Shown: piece by piece, positions 22,182-33,368 of the stretch
Layout of the letters: each line of letters starts with the position of its first letter
Position numbering within the stretch: position 1 is the stretch's first letter
Assembly: GCF_963169125.1 (NCBI RefSeq)
Contig: NC_084793.1
Coordinates: 98,661,071 to 98,725,070 of the forward strand
Reading direction: 5' to 3'
DNA length: 64,000 bases
Origin: Humulus lupulus
Taxonomy: Eukaryota > Streptophyta > Magnoliopsida > Rosales > Cannabaceae
Program-made: the position numbers and the translations under genes
The notes under the pieces: generated by a model
What the model was told of the DNA's origin: nothing
What the model saw: only the letters and a program-made list of their open reading frames with translations
Database searches by the model: none

Positions 22182-24162
22182 TCATTATTCTCTGCATACA
22201 TTAATTGTTGTGTGGGTATATTATGCATTCTTATATTACTATATTATGTGATAAATGGATGGATGTTTATTTTGATGAATGGTTGTTCTTAAGAGTCTTT
22301 AATTTTATGGTGTTTTGGTTTAGGAATTGTTCTTAATTTTTTCTAGATCTGAAAAATGTAAGCCATTTGGGGCATAGGAATTTTGTAATTTATCTTTTTG
22401 GATTTTTTTTAATTATTCAAATGTCCTCCTGAGCCCCAAGTAGCTAGGCAATTTTTTTGGCCTAGATCCACTCAGTCCCAGCCTAAGCACCAAGCCCAGG
22501 CTCCCACGAGCCCCGCTCACAAGTCGCCTGGAGCTCCCACTAGCCCCATTCGCTGCTACCAGGCACTCCCTGAGCCCCAGTGCGAGCCCTGCCTGAGTCT
22601 GCCTTGCATGCCTACGCCCTCACTCGTGCACCCCCTGTTGCTCCCAAGCCCCCGTGTGCATACCATCTACAACTCCCGAGAGCATCGCCTGCCACTTTCG
22701 AGCCCAGCGCACGACACTAGGTGTCGTGCCTCCTCCATGTGCATACCATGTTGTTGTCGAACCCTAATTGCCCAAAAATTACGGTTTTCACAAAACCTTA
22801 ATTGGCAACAAATTATCCATCAGGGTTTTTCATAAAACCCATTAAAATTATTTATTTTTCAATTAATTGTTTTGAGTCCAAATTCAAATTGGGCCTAATA
22901 ACTTGTCTAGTTTTAAAACTCAACTTTAATTATTCTTAAAATTAGTGTAAGATAATTAAAATGGATAAAGATGCAAGTGAAACAAGATTATTTTGAAGGC
23001 CCAAATAATGAAGATAGAAGGTCTTATTTAGGTCTTAGATAGTATTTACATTTTTATTGTCTATTTTGCGAGTGTCATAATTTTTCTAGAAATACCCAAA
23101 ACACCCAACTCACATTTATTTATGTATTGTATTTATTTATTTAAATGTTTGAATGTATTAAATGTGTTTATTAACATTGTCATGAATGATAACATGCCAT
23201 ACATATTACCCGCACAATATCTAATTAAAGAATGCATCTCTTATCGAGTAGAAACATGTTTTAATTAGGAATGTCCAATTTGACTATTTGCATTTAATGA
23301 ATTAGATAATTAATCCTAGATTAATCTACAACAAACTGATAAATTGAATTTAAGTGTTAATTTCAAGACCTATTTGATAATTAATTCTATGAGATAGGCA
23401 AATGATATTCTTAATAATTAGAACATTTATTGACTAGAAAGTTTAAGTGCCTATTTAGTAGTTTGATTAAATATTGTTTAATGATTAAATGCTTAATGAA
23501 ATTAGTAATTATTAGAATATCATTTGGTAAATTAATTTGAATAATTTAATTAATTAAAAAGCATAGGATGTTTTGAGAAAATACATATTCTAAAATAGTG
23601 AGTGGGAGCATGGATCATAACAATAACTCCTATGGTCTCCATTATTAGTTAACACCGATGTTTCATGGAATGGGCCTTAAGGCGCCTTTGTTTGCGTCCC
23701 CATAAGGAAGGTTTCTTACTATGTTATTATTCAAGGTTAACTTCTTTATAAGAATATGATTGAATGATGTATTTTAAGTTTCGCTGGCCTTAAGGCACAC
23801 TCTTGAGTTAAGTCATTAATCTAAAATAATGGATTACACTCACAAAAGTTAAATAGGCTTTCGAGCAGACTAGTTAATCTTGATCAAACTAGCGGTTGTT
23901 CGTAAGTCAAAAGAGAAAATAGTTGATTTTATGTTTTCACTTATGGATTTGACAATTGTCTCAAAATTAATTTGAGATTAGTTTGACCTACCCTAAGGCT
24001 GGTCCATTAATTTTCAAATTAATTTATCGTGGAATTAGTAATAATTTTTTTTATATGTTATTTAAATTTGTTGCATTTATGCATCATATTTACTGTTCCA
24101 AAAACTTACTGTTATTCATAATATATGCTGAATTCATTTCCTATTTATTTATTTATTTCACA
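22182..24162 (+). other. Long 5' leader of element D
   Basis: Nearly 2 kb between the primer site and gag. It contains a strikingly C-rich block at 22430-22740, with repeated GAGCCCC and CTCCCA words, in AT-rich surroundings. The rest (22840-24160) is AT-rich with no recognisable ORF. No TSD-flanked insertion was found in it. The ORF at 22608-22835 lies in the C-rich block and is not credible as a gene. Confidence 0.6.
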
Positions 24163-24496
24163 ATGATGAATAACTCAAACCTTGTTACTGCTTTACTTGC
24201 AAATGAAAAACTCACTGGTGATAATTTTATGAAATGGAAATAAAACATGTGTTGATTTGTGAGAACCATAAGTTTGTTTTTACTGAGGAATGTCCTGAGG
24301 TCCCTGCTCCCAAAACTGCAAGAGAGAAGTATGATGCTTAGATTTTATCCAACAACAAGGCTAAATGCTACATGCTTGCTAGTATGAGTGATGTACTCAG
24401 AAAGAAGCATGAATACACAGAGACTTCATATGAAATATGGGAGTCTCTTCAACCATGTTTGGACAGGAGTCCAATCAATGCAGACATGAGGCTACT
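24163..24496 (+). pseudogene. Copia gag of element D, N-terminal part
   Basis: The start at 24163 gives MMNNSNLVTALLANEKLTGD then NFMKWK and a stop at 24241. Other frames continue ICENHKFVFTEECPEVPAP and CYMLASMSDVLRKKHEYTET, a typical plant copia gag of the CYMLASMS type. T3 interrupts it after a 5-bp duplication, and it continues at 28126. Element D belongs to the same lineage as B. Confidence 0.75.
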
Positions 24497-25494
24497 TGTA
24501 ACGTCCCAAATTCCATAATAAGGCTTAGTGGCTTGATTAAGGGACCAGGAGGGCAATAATTGGATAAATTATGTGTTTATGTGATTATATGCATGATGAT
24601 GTGAATTATGTGAGTTATATTATAATATGACTATTAAAGCATGTTTAGGTGTATTAAGCATGCATGTGGGCCCGTTTCTTATTAGAAGGGTATTTTCATA
24701 ATTTTGACCCGTTGAGGGTATATTTGTAAATATATGTGTTTTATGATTGAGACCACATTATTATGTGGATATAATTGAGTTATTCGGCACGAGGTGATCC
24801 TAGTGAGCAAGTTAGCGGTTTAGTCATAACGGGGTCAAATACCCGGCTGAGGGTGAGCCTAGGGGTATTTTGATAATTTAGTACATTACCGGGATTTATC
24901 GAGTAATGGGCAGTTATTTGGTGATTACTTGGGGATATTGGGATTTATTGGGAAACTATGAGGGCTTAATTGAGATTGGCGAGAAATGGTGGAAAAATAC
25001 TATTTTTCCCTCGATGGCATTAAAGATATAAGTAAAGTCTAGGGGCATTTCGGTATTTTCCCTAATCTTTGGTAGACTTAGGCTAGTAGAGGCCTTCAGA
25101 AAACACAAAACACAGCTCCCTCAAATTCTCTCTGTCGTTTCTCTCTCTCTCTCACTTAGTTTGTGTGAATTCTCTGAATTTTTGGAGGAGTTTAGCTTGG
25201 AATTAGAGGATTGAAGCTGAAAATTGGGTTAGGTGCAACTTGGAGGTCGAATTACATACCTGAGTTAAGATCGCATACTTTGTTTTGATTAATTTCTAGT
25301 TGGTTTTAAGTGTTCTTGAGTTTTGGAACACAAGGTTTGAATTTTGAATTGGAGTAGGGTTTTGGCTTAGCTTTTGGTGTATTTGTGTTGCCTTAAGTGT
25401 ATTATTGAGGTTTTCGGGCTCAATTCTGGGTTTGGTTGTTAATTGGGGTGATTTTGGAGGGATTTGTCTCTGACGAAAATGTTGGAAATCTAGG

Positions 25495-25640
25495 TTCGCG
25501 GGGTTGCGTCGCGACGCTGTTCTTGGAGCGTCAAGTCCCGTATGAACTCAGGGGCATTAGAGTTCTTCTCAACCGTTGTAGTGCCGCGACGCCTGGTGGG
25601 TTGCGTCGTGGCGCGTGTCCAGTGAAAACATGGCCAGAGC
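25495..25640. repeat. CpG-rich palindromic cassette in T3
   Basis: GCGTCGCGACGC (25506-25517) is a perfect palindrome. TGCCGCGACGCC and TTGCGTCGTGGCGCG follow within 110 bp. It lies just after GGAAATCTAGGTTCGCG, which corresponds to the block before the cassette in T2. Confidence 0.75.
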
Positions 25641-26507
25641 TCTCTGCTTTGGGGCATGTCGCAGCCCTTTAGGGGTGTGTCACGTCTCTAATGGTAAATA
25701 ATAGCCAAGTGAGGCTTCGAGTTGTGGGGACTCAAACCTAAGGTCTTGGGAAGGATTCTACTACCCGATTTAATAGAATTCGAGGTCTTGGAGGCTAGAA
25801 TTCGTTCTGAAAGCCTTTATTTACTTGATATTGATAAATATATTTTATTATGGTTGTGAATAAGGTACCACTAGGACTCGGAACGGAATCGTGCTTGAGG
25901 GTCGTTTTTACATATTCAGTGCTTGGACCATAGGTAAGAAAACTACACCCTGGGTTATAATTAGGGCTTTGGCCCCTGTGAATGAGCATGAATATGATTA
26001 TGCCTATGATTTTTTATTAAGCATGCTTGAATGCTCTGTATCTGGATAATTATTACATTTTTTATGCTTGTCTGTATTATCTGAATGAAAGACTAAACTT
26101 ATAAGTCAAGGGTGCCAATAGCACGCTGAATGCATGCTGATATGGTTAGGCCTATCCAAGAGCATGGTATATGCTTGACTGACCCTATGGTCACTTGGAA
26201 AATAAAGCGCCCAGTACGCTTGGCCAGCCCTAAGGCTGGTTATACAGAAATAGGGTAATCGGCCCCGGGGTAACTCTATAGTCACTTATCTAGGGCAACG
26301 GGCCCCGGTGTGACTCTATAGTCACTTATATGGATTGAATGCATGCATGAGTAGGGTTATTACTACTAGACATGCCAATTATGATTGTGTAATGCGTTAT
26401 TAACTGCTTATGAGCATGTTTAAGTTTTCTTGCTGATCTTTGGCTCATGGGTGCTATGTGGTGCAGGTAAGAGAAAAGGGAAGTTGGATCAGCCATGAGT
26501 TGAAGAG

Positions 26508-27784
26508 TGTTGACCACGATTTTGGCCAACGACGAGTAGACGTCAAAACAACAATGAACCTTCAAGAGAAAAATACGACACAGATAATTTTATAGTGGTT
26601 CAGAACCAATTTATTAGTAATAGCCTAATCCACTTGGAGTTGTGATATATATCCTACACTTAAGATCAAATGAACTTGAGCCAACTGAGTTTCTTAAGTG
26701 TAAGTAGAAAAATACATAGTTTCTCTCTCTAAACTCTCTTAGAAAATTCCCCAAGAATACCCCAAGTAACAGTCCCAAAGTCTCCAAACTAGAGAGTTTT
26801 TCTCAGTCTAAAAAGATAAGATTCTTCTAAAATGATGCCATGAGCCATTTATTTATAGGCTCATGGATCGTACATCAGATATTCCCTTTGACCGAGTCCT
26901 TTCTGTTACTCTCACAATATTTCATTAATAATAACATTTAAAATTCAACAATATGCGACTTCTTTGGGATAAACTGAGAGATTCCCGCGCAAGTACGATT
27001 AATTCTAGCCGAAGGCATTACTGGAACTTCGCTTGCATAACGATGATCTGTCTAGTCAGCCAACTTCACTTCTTGAAGAAAGACTAGTCTGCCAAAACAC
27101 TCGACTGGTCGGCCAAAACACTCGACTGGTCAGCCAAAACAGCTGACTGGTCAGCCATGCACTCCACCGGTCGGCCAAATACTTCACTGGTCGGCCATGC
27201 ACTCCACCAGTCGGCCAAACACCTAACTGGTCGGCCATGCACTCCACCGGTCTAACATGACACATCTCTGGTCTAACATGGCACATCTCTGGTCTAGCAT
27301 GGCACATCTCTGGTCTAGCATGACACTTCTCTAGTCTAACATGACACATCTCTGGTCTAACATGGCACATCTCTGGTCTAGCATGGCACATCTCTGGTCT
27401 AGCATGGCACATCTCTGGTCTAGCATGACACTTCTCTGGTCTAACATAACACATCTCTGGTCTAACATGGCACATCTCTGGTCTAGCATGACACTTCTCT
27501 GGTCTAGCATGATACATCTCTCGTCTAGCAAAACACTTGACTGGTCGGCCAAAATAATTGACTGGTTGGCCAAAACAATTGACTGGTCGACCAAAGCATT
27601 TGACTGGTCAATCAAAAATCTTTACCGGTCGGACAAAAATTCTATCAGAACGGTCAGATCACTTTATCACAACTCCGAAGAGCCAACACATTTATTGACT
27701 ATTAATGTGCCATTTTACTGACCATTCATTGCCACTTGTCACTTCTGATTGCCACATCATCAAACTGAAATTATGGGGATAACA
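26508..27784 (-). mobile_element. Solo LTR S1b (S1 family, 1277 bp) inside T3
   Basis: On the + strand it starts TGTTGACCACGATTTTGGCC and ends TTATGGGGATAACA, the inverse of S1a. Flanks AAGAG (26503-26507) and GAGAG (27785-27789) match at 4 of 5 bases. The opposite flanks join into the continuous T-family sequence seen in T1, which confirms the insertion. It has a reversed TATA box at 26850-26857 and a long 21-bp repeat array. The array ORFs on both strands have no meaning as proteins. Confidence 0.88.
27085..27640 (-). repeat. 21-bp tandem repeat array in S1b
   Basis: From 27249 to about 27527 the unit GGTCTAGCATGGCACATCTC (plus T) repeats about 13 times at exactly 21 bp. On both sides a second subtype with CTGGTCGGCCAAAACACT repeats at 21 bp or near it. 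In total about 26 units. There are no spacers between units, so it is a minisatellite. Because 21 is a multiple of three, ORFs run through it as peptide repeats. Confidence 0.92.
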
Positions 27785-28125
27785 GAGAGTTTCGGTGGCG
27801 ACGTGTACATATGCAGCTCACTCAACCACCACGGTCGGGGATTCACAAAGGAACTAGGGTTAAACCCTAATTTTTCCTCTTAGGCCGTCTTGTGTTGTAA
27901 CCACTCTTTTGAGTTGTAAATGACTTTTTAAATGTTTATTTTGGGATCCCATGTACAAACTTAAAATTTTAATGAAAGTAAATATTCTTTGGGCCGAAAT
28001 TCTTAACCCTAATTTCTTAATTACATCTAGTTACACGTGTATGTCCAAATGACTTGATTATCATGTCCAACATTTTTTAAAATACAGAGTGTAATGGTCT
28101 TGGCTATCTAGGGTGTTACACTACT

Positions 28126-28603
28126 AGAGCCTATATGAACATGAGAATGAAGAAAGGAGTTTCTGTCAGAGAACGTGTTCTAAACAAGAACAATACAATG
28201 CACGATCTAGAAGTTCATGGAGCAACCATTTATGAGAGGAGTCAAGTTAGTCTGATACTTAAATCACTCCCACCAGCTTTTTCCACATTTTCTACCAACT
28301 ATGTTATGATCAAGTTGAAGTATAATATGACTTAGCTATTGAATGAGTTGCAGACTTTTGAATTACTCAATAAGAGTAATTCAAAAGTAGAAGAAACAAA
28401 TATTTCTAATTCTAAACCTTCCTCTTCAAAAGGGAAAAATAAGAAGAGAAAGAAATTAAATGAAAAGGACAATGACAAACACAAAAAGAAGCCTAAAAAT
28501 CCAAAGGCAAGGAGAACAAAGAGAATAAGGATAACAAAACTTCCAAGAAAAAGCAACCCAAAGGGACAAGCTTTCATTGTGGATTTGAGGGTCATTGGAA
28601 GAT
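28126..28603 (+). pseudogene. Copia gag of element D, C-terminal part
   Basis: It resumes after T3: NMRMKKGVSVRERVLN, MHDLEVHGATIYERSQVSLI, LKSLPPAFSTFSTNYVM, then LLNELQTFELLNKSNSK and a Lys/Ser-rich basic tail (28400-28560). This is the usual copia gag order. The zinc knuckle expected after the basic tail (about 28560-28610) is frame-broken. A TAG at about 28334 splits the ORF. Confidence 0.8.
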
Positions 28604-28619
28604 AATCTCTTCTAAGTAT

Positions 28620-29050
28620 CTCTCAGACTCAAAAGAGAAATATGATTTACCTTTTTTAGAAGTCTAATTAGTGGAAGATGATATATCATCCTGGAATGTT
28701 GATTATGGTGCCACTAACCATGTATGTTTTTCTTTACATATTCTTAGTTCTTCGAGGGAGCTTGTTATGAGGAGGTGACTATGAGGGTTGGCAGTGGTTA
28801 GGTCGTCTCTACCAAAGTGGTTGGAACAGCCCGTTTAGAATTTGATAAAAATAAATTTCTTGTTTTGGACAATGTTTATTTTATTCCTGGATTTTCTAGA
28901 AACTTAATTTTAGTTTTTGTTTTCCATGAACAATGTTTTGATAATCCTTCAATAACAATTTGATTGTTATCTCAAGATCTGGTATTGAAATATGTCATGC
29001 AAAATCCGATGATGGACTATATAAACTTAAGACAAAAGAGTGATCTGTAT
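28620..29050 (+). pseudogene. Copia aspartic protease of element D
   Basis: The active-site region reads WNVDYGATNHVC (about 28694-28728). The catalytic D is followed by Y instead of S or T. After it, in shifted frames, come a VGSG-like segment, VVGTARLEFD-like and NVYFIPGFSRNLI-like parts that match the family. Frame shifts at about 28760 and 28940 disrupt it. Confidence 0.65.
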
Positions 29051-30016
29051 GCAACTCTGAAATGTTTAATGTTGCAAACCCAAGGTCTATTAAACGTCAA
29101 AAGACTGATTCCGACAGTGAAACATATCTATGGCATTTGAGATTGGGGCATGTTGGTTGCGATAGAATTAACAAACTAGCAAAGGAGGGACCTTTAAGAG
29201 AGTTAACAGTTGGTTCTCTTCCAATCTATGAATCCTGTCTGGAAGGCAAAATGACCAAAAGACATTTCTCTGCAAAAGGCTCAAGAGCCATAGAACCACT
29301 CCAACTCGTACAAACTGATGTGTGTGGACAACTCAATGTGCAAGAGAGATGAGGGTTTAAATATTTTGTCACTTTCATTGACCATTATTCAAGATATGGT
29401 TGCCTATATTTGATGCAAAAGAAATCTGAAACTTTTGGAAAATTTAAAGAATTCCAAGTAGAAGCTGAAAAGAAATTAGGTAAATCACTGAAAGTTCTTC
29501 GATCTAATTGAGGAGGAAAGTACTTGGATTATCAATTCGATGACCACTTGTGTGAGAATGGAATTCAATCCCAACTCACTACACCTGGAATGCCACAACA
29601 AAACTATGTTTTGGAAAGAAGGAACATGACGTTATTAGCCATGGTCAGATCAATGATGAGTTATTCATCATTGGCACTGTCATTCTGGGGCTATGTCATT
29701 CAATGTGCAATGTACATATTGAATGTTGTCAAATCCGAGTCTTTCAACAAGGCACCGTTAGAATTATGGAATGATACTAAACCTACTTTACATCGCTTTT
29801 TGAATTTGGGGGTGTCCAACACACGTGCTGAAAGGAAAGACTGGAAAGATGGAATCTCGCACTGAATTGTGCATGTTTGTGGGATATTTCAAAGATACCA
29901 GAGGTGGTATATTCTATAGCCCTAAAGAAAAAAAAATTGTATCGAAAAATGCAACTTTTCTTGAATATGACTATATTAACAATCACAAGCCTCGCATGAA
30001 GGTTGTACTGGAGGAT
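29051..30016 (+). pseudogene. Copia integrase of element D
   Basis: Pre-integrase: TYLWHLRLGHVGCDRINKLA (about 29127-29190), then PLRELTVGSLPIYESCLEGK. The core starts with LVQTDVCGQL (first Asp). The second Asp position reads LRSN-stop-GGKYLD (about 29500-29520), so this catalytic residue is lost. The Glu region is VLERRNMTLLAMVRSMMSYS. C-terminal parts are WGYVIQCAMYILNVV and, shifted, MFVGYFKDTRGGIFYSPKE. Solo LTR B2 enters at 30017 in the linker before RT. Confidence 0.85.
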
Positions 30017-32049
30017 TGTTAGGATTGATGCCCTAAAAGCATGTAAAGACATTTTATTGATTTTAAATAAAAGTACAATTTTATTATATTTGAATGTTAT
30101 AATTATTGTTTGAATTAATTATATATTAATATCAAGAAAATTCTATTTTCATTTATAAGAATATGATCTTGTATTAGTACGAGAGAATTAAGATCATATA
30201 TAATGAATAAAATAGCCAGTAACATATTAAAGTATGGAATCTTTAATGAATGGTTACTAGTAAGATTTGCTAAGCATACGAGATGTGAGTAATCTAGATT
30301 TGGATAACTGATGTGGATAGACATCTTGATAAATTTGTTGTATAGAGATTACATATGACAGGATCGATGAGAATTAATTATCCTTATAAACTTGTCATTT
30401 GACGTAAAGATGTATTCTTATCATAATAGATGATCATTTGTAGATTAGTCTAAATTCTGAGTATTCATGAACTCTTGTTTATGTTTATTGGATCTTTTGA
30501 TTCACTCTTTAAGGTCTCTTAGAATAATGAGGCTAATGACTCTTGTTTTGGAGATTCAATATCATGAATGGCTGGAAACATGAATTACAATAATGGAATC
30601 CATGCTTTCCTAACAGATCGAATATTGGTTCCCTTAAGGGTTAATTCTGGAACTGAATAGTTATTGAGCTCAAATCTATAATTAGATTATAGATTAATTA
30701 TTCGCTACTGAATTAATGGTACTTAAGGATCAAGAGGTAATTTGAAGGGTAAAATGGTAATTTTGACCAGCTCTAATTAACGAATCAATAATGGAGGACA
30801 GAACTACATATATTGATTATATCAATGGACTACAAGAGAAAAGTCTATAAATATAATTCTATAAATACGTAGAGTGCAATTTCATATTTATAGTGGAGTA
30901 ATAATGGAATTAATAAATAAGATTATTAGATTAAAGAGTTTAATTAATAATCTAGTTTATTGGAGCTTCGAATTATAGATCCATGGTCCCCAGATCACCT
31001 CTGTCCTACAATGTCAAGGGTAAGGATGTCAAAAGAAAGATTTGTAAAGAGGAATGACTAAATTACAAAGGAATTAATTTTCCAGGGCAATGAAATAATT
31101 ATGTGATAATTATGGGTAATTGATTAATTGTGAATTAATTAAATATTTAACTATGTAGTTTTTATTTTGAAAAACTATAGGTTAAAGCTAATATTAATCT
31201 TGTTTTGATTAATATGAAGAGAGAGAATAATAAATATCTTATTTACAATATGCTGTTTATTTATTTAATTTAAAACTTATATTTTAAGAGAAAGTTAATT
31301 TTGAATTAACTGATATTTATGTTGGGATAAATATATTGACTTAAAGATTGATTAAACAAACAAATAAGAAAATCAGGGAAACCATGATTAGGTTGTGCGA
31401 CACACAAAATTCCTGGGATTTGAATTTTGAATTTCAATTAATTTTGTTTAATCAGTTATTTAATTATTCTTTTTAAATATGATTCAAATAAATAATTAAA
31501 TTTAAATATCTGATCAGTTTTAATTTGAATTATATTTTTAATTAAATAACGATTATATAATTAGAATAAATATCTTTATATAAGTCTGATAGTACGTGAC
31601 TTTTAGAATAAGCTTTATTATTATTTTTTAGAATAAAAATGTAGACTATCTCTCTCTCTCTCTCTAAAGAGATATTTTTTTCTTAAAACCTAAAAACTAT
31701 TCTAAACCTTCTCTCTGTCAAACCTCTCTAGATCTCATGTGTTGAGTACATCTAGAGAGTCACATAAATCAACCTTTTGAATCCTACGTGCCATACACGT
31801 CCTTAGGTATTTGAGGATTGGTCTGGAAGATCAGGGTGTGAGCTTTCAGATTGTTGGATCGGAAGATCGTTGATTTTATACAAAAAGATTCAAGGACACT
31901 TGATAGGCTACAAGAGGTAATCCCTAATCTGTTTTGTATGTGATTTAATATTTATATATATATATATGATCCTGGCTGGTATTAGTATTTATTAAAATGG
32001 GCCTATATATTCAGCTGCGTACCTTTGATTTGATCATTTAATACCAGCA
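30017..32049 (+). mobile_element. Solo LTR B2 (B-family copia, 2033 bp)
   Basis: It starts TGTTAGGATTGATGCCCT and ends TTTAATACCAGCA. Flanks AGGAT (30012-30016) and AGGAG (32050-32054) match at 4 of 5. It aligns end to end, inverted, with the element B LTR (12617-14594). Pol of element D continues after it. It contains a TC microsatellite (about 31647-31667) and a TA run near 31955. The ORF 30115-30324 is not a gene. Confidence 0.88.
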
Positions 32050-32054
32050 AGGAG

Positions 32055-32545
32055 ATGGTCTCAGATCAAGTTAATAGATCACCAACTGTTCACAAAGAAC
32101 AACAACCAGAAGAAGCCACAAGTTCTAGTCAGAACAATAGAAAGCTTCGTCATAGTGGGAGGGTTGCCAGGCAGCCAAGTCGCTATGAACTCAAAGTTCA
32201 AATGCTTGTGTTTGACACAAACAAAGATGATCCATTGACATACAGAGATACAATGGAAGATTCTGACAAATAAAAATGGCAAGATGCCATGAACCTGGAA
32301 ATGGAATCGATGTATTCTAATTCCGTCTGGACTCTTGAAGATCTTCCTAAAAAATGATAAACCTATAGGTTGCAAATGGATATTCAAGAAGAAAATAGGA
32401 ATGGATGGGAAAGTTGAAATTTTTGAAGCTAGGCTTATAGCCAAGGGCTACACTCAAAGAGAAGGGGTTGATTATGAAGAAACATTTTCTCCTGTGGCCA
32501 TGCTTAAATGCATTCACATACTATTTTCCATAGCTGCTTGCATGG
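32055..32545 (+). pseudogene. Integrase tail and start of RT, element D
   Basis: It reads RKLRHSGRVARQPSRYEL, then [35 protein letters not shown], and in another frame [52 protein letters not shown]. This is the linker and finger region of copia RT. Element E is inserted at 32546 after the SIAAC block, and RT continues at 44025. Confidence 0.85.
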
Positions 32546-33300
32546 TGTACGTCCTGAAATTCAGCACGAGTCTTTTAGACAGCTCGGATACAGCTGGCTA
32601 GCCAAGAACTATAATAGATGATCCACAAATCCATATTTCCTCTGTGAAGGCAACACGATTCACCAGGTCAATATCGTGAGCTATTGAATACAAAACAATA
32701 TGAACGAGCTGACGCTACATTCAGCTCGGGGTACGATAAAGATATGCCATTTCCCTGAATTTTTATAAACCTGGGGACGTTATATAGACATGCGTGGACA
32801 GACATTACATGTTTGTAAATCCCTGAAATCCCGGACACGTAATATAATCGTGCATGATCAGACATCACATGTCCGATTATCCTTGATGACCCATGATCAG
32901 TTTCACTTAATGATTAGACCATACCTTAATATAAAATGTAATATTTATATTTAGTGTGAGACAGGTCACACGGGGGATTTGAATTCACATGATGACCCCA
33001 ATGCCTATCTAGGGATTTTCTCTATAAATACTAAGACCTTGGATAGAAAAAGAAAAAGTTTTTTTCTCTGTAGTGCAAAAACTCTGTCAAAATAGAGAGA
33101 GAGAGAGAGATAAAGAGTAATAATACAGACTCGTGGACTAGGGGGATTTTAACCTCCGAACCACGTAAAAAGGGACGATTGTTCTTGATATTTCGTTTCT
33201 AGTGTTTATAATTATCATTTTCTTATTACGGTGTACCATTAAGCACTAATCCATCCCAGCTATTTACGTAATTCACAGTTGGCAAAAAATCGTGTCAACA
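32546..33300 (+). repeat. 5' LTR of element E (755 bp)
   Basis: It starts TGTACGTCCTGAAATTCAGC and ends AAATCGTGTCAACA. It matches 43271-44019. TATA box TATAAATA at 33023-33030, in a CTCTATAAATACTAAGACC context. A GA run lies at 33094-33112. Confidence 0.93.
33023..33030 (+). promoter_or_regulatory. TATA box of E 5' LTR
   Basis: TATAAATA about 270 bp before the LTR end. The 3' LTR has TATATAAA at 43746-43753 in the same context. This is the likely element promoter. Confidence 0.6.
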
Positions 33301-33322
33301 GTTTGGTGCTTTCATTGAGAGC
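33301..33322 (+). other. Primer-binding site region of element E
   Basis: GTTTGGTGCTTTCATTGAGA follows the LTR directly, where the tRNA primer must anneal. I cannot assign the tRNA by eye. Confidence 0.5.
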
Positions 33323-33368
33323 TGCAGATTAGGGCTGTTGTGAAAGATTCAAATCAAAGTTCATCAAG

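Larger units (their letters stand above)
24497..28120 (+). mobile_element. Solo LTR T3 (T family) holding S1b
   Basis: It starts TGTAACGTCCCAAATTCC and ends CTAGGGTGTTACA. Perfect duplication CTACT (24492-24496 and 28121-28125). Without S1b and its duplication it is about 2342 bp, close to T1 (2366). It has the family blocks AGGTAAGAAAACTACACCC (about 25932) and GGTGCTATGTGGTGCAGGTA (about 26450). Insert S1b lies in the block GAGAG...TTCGGTGGCGACGTGTACAT, which is uninterrupted in T1 (about 7513-7540). Confidence 0.92.

Noticed and set aside
27085..27640. CRISPR-like array
   Set aside because: Units are directly adjacent without spacers, the genome is clearly a plant, and no cas genes are present.
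27056..27721. Repetitive peptide ORFs (MCHARPE- and MAHLWSS-type repeats)
   Set aside because: Products of a 21-bp minisatellite (a multiple of three) inside solo LTR S1b, open on both strands.
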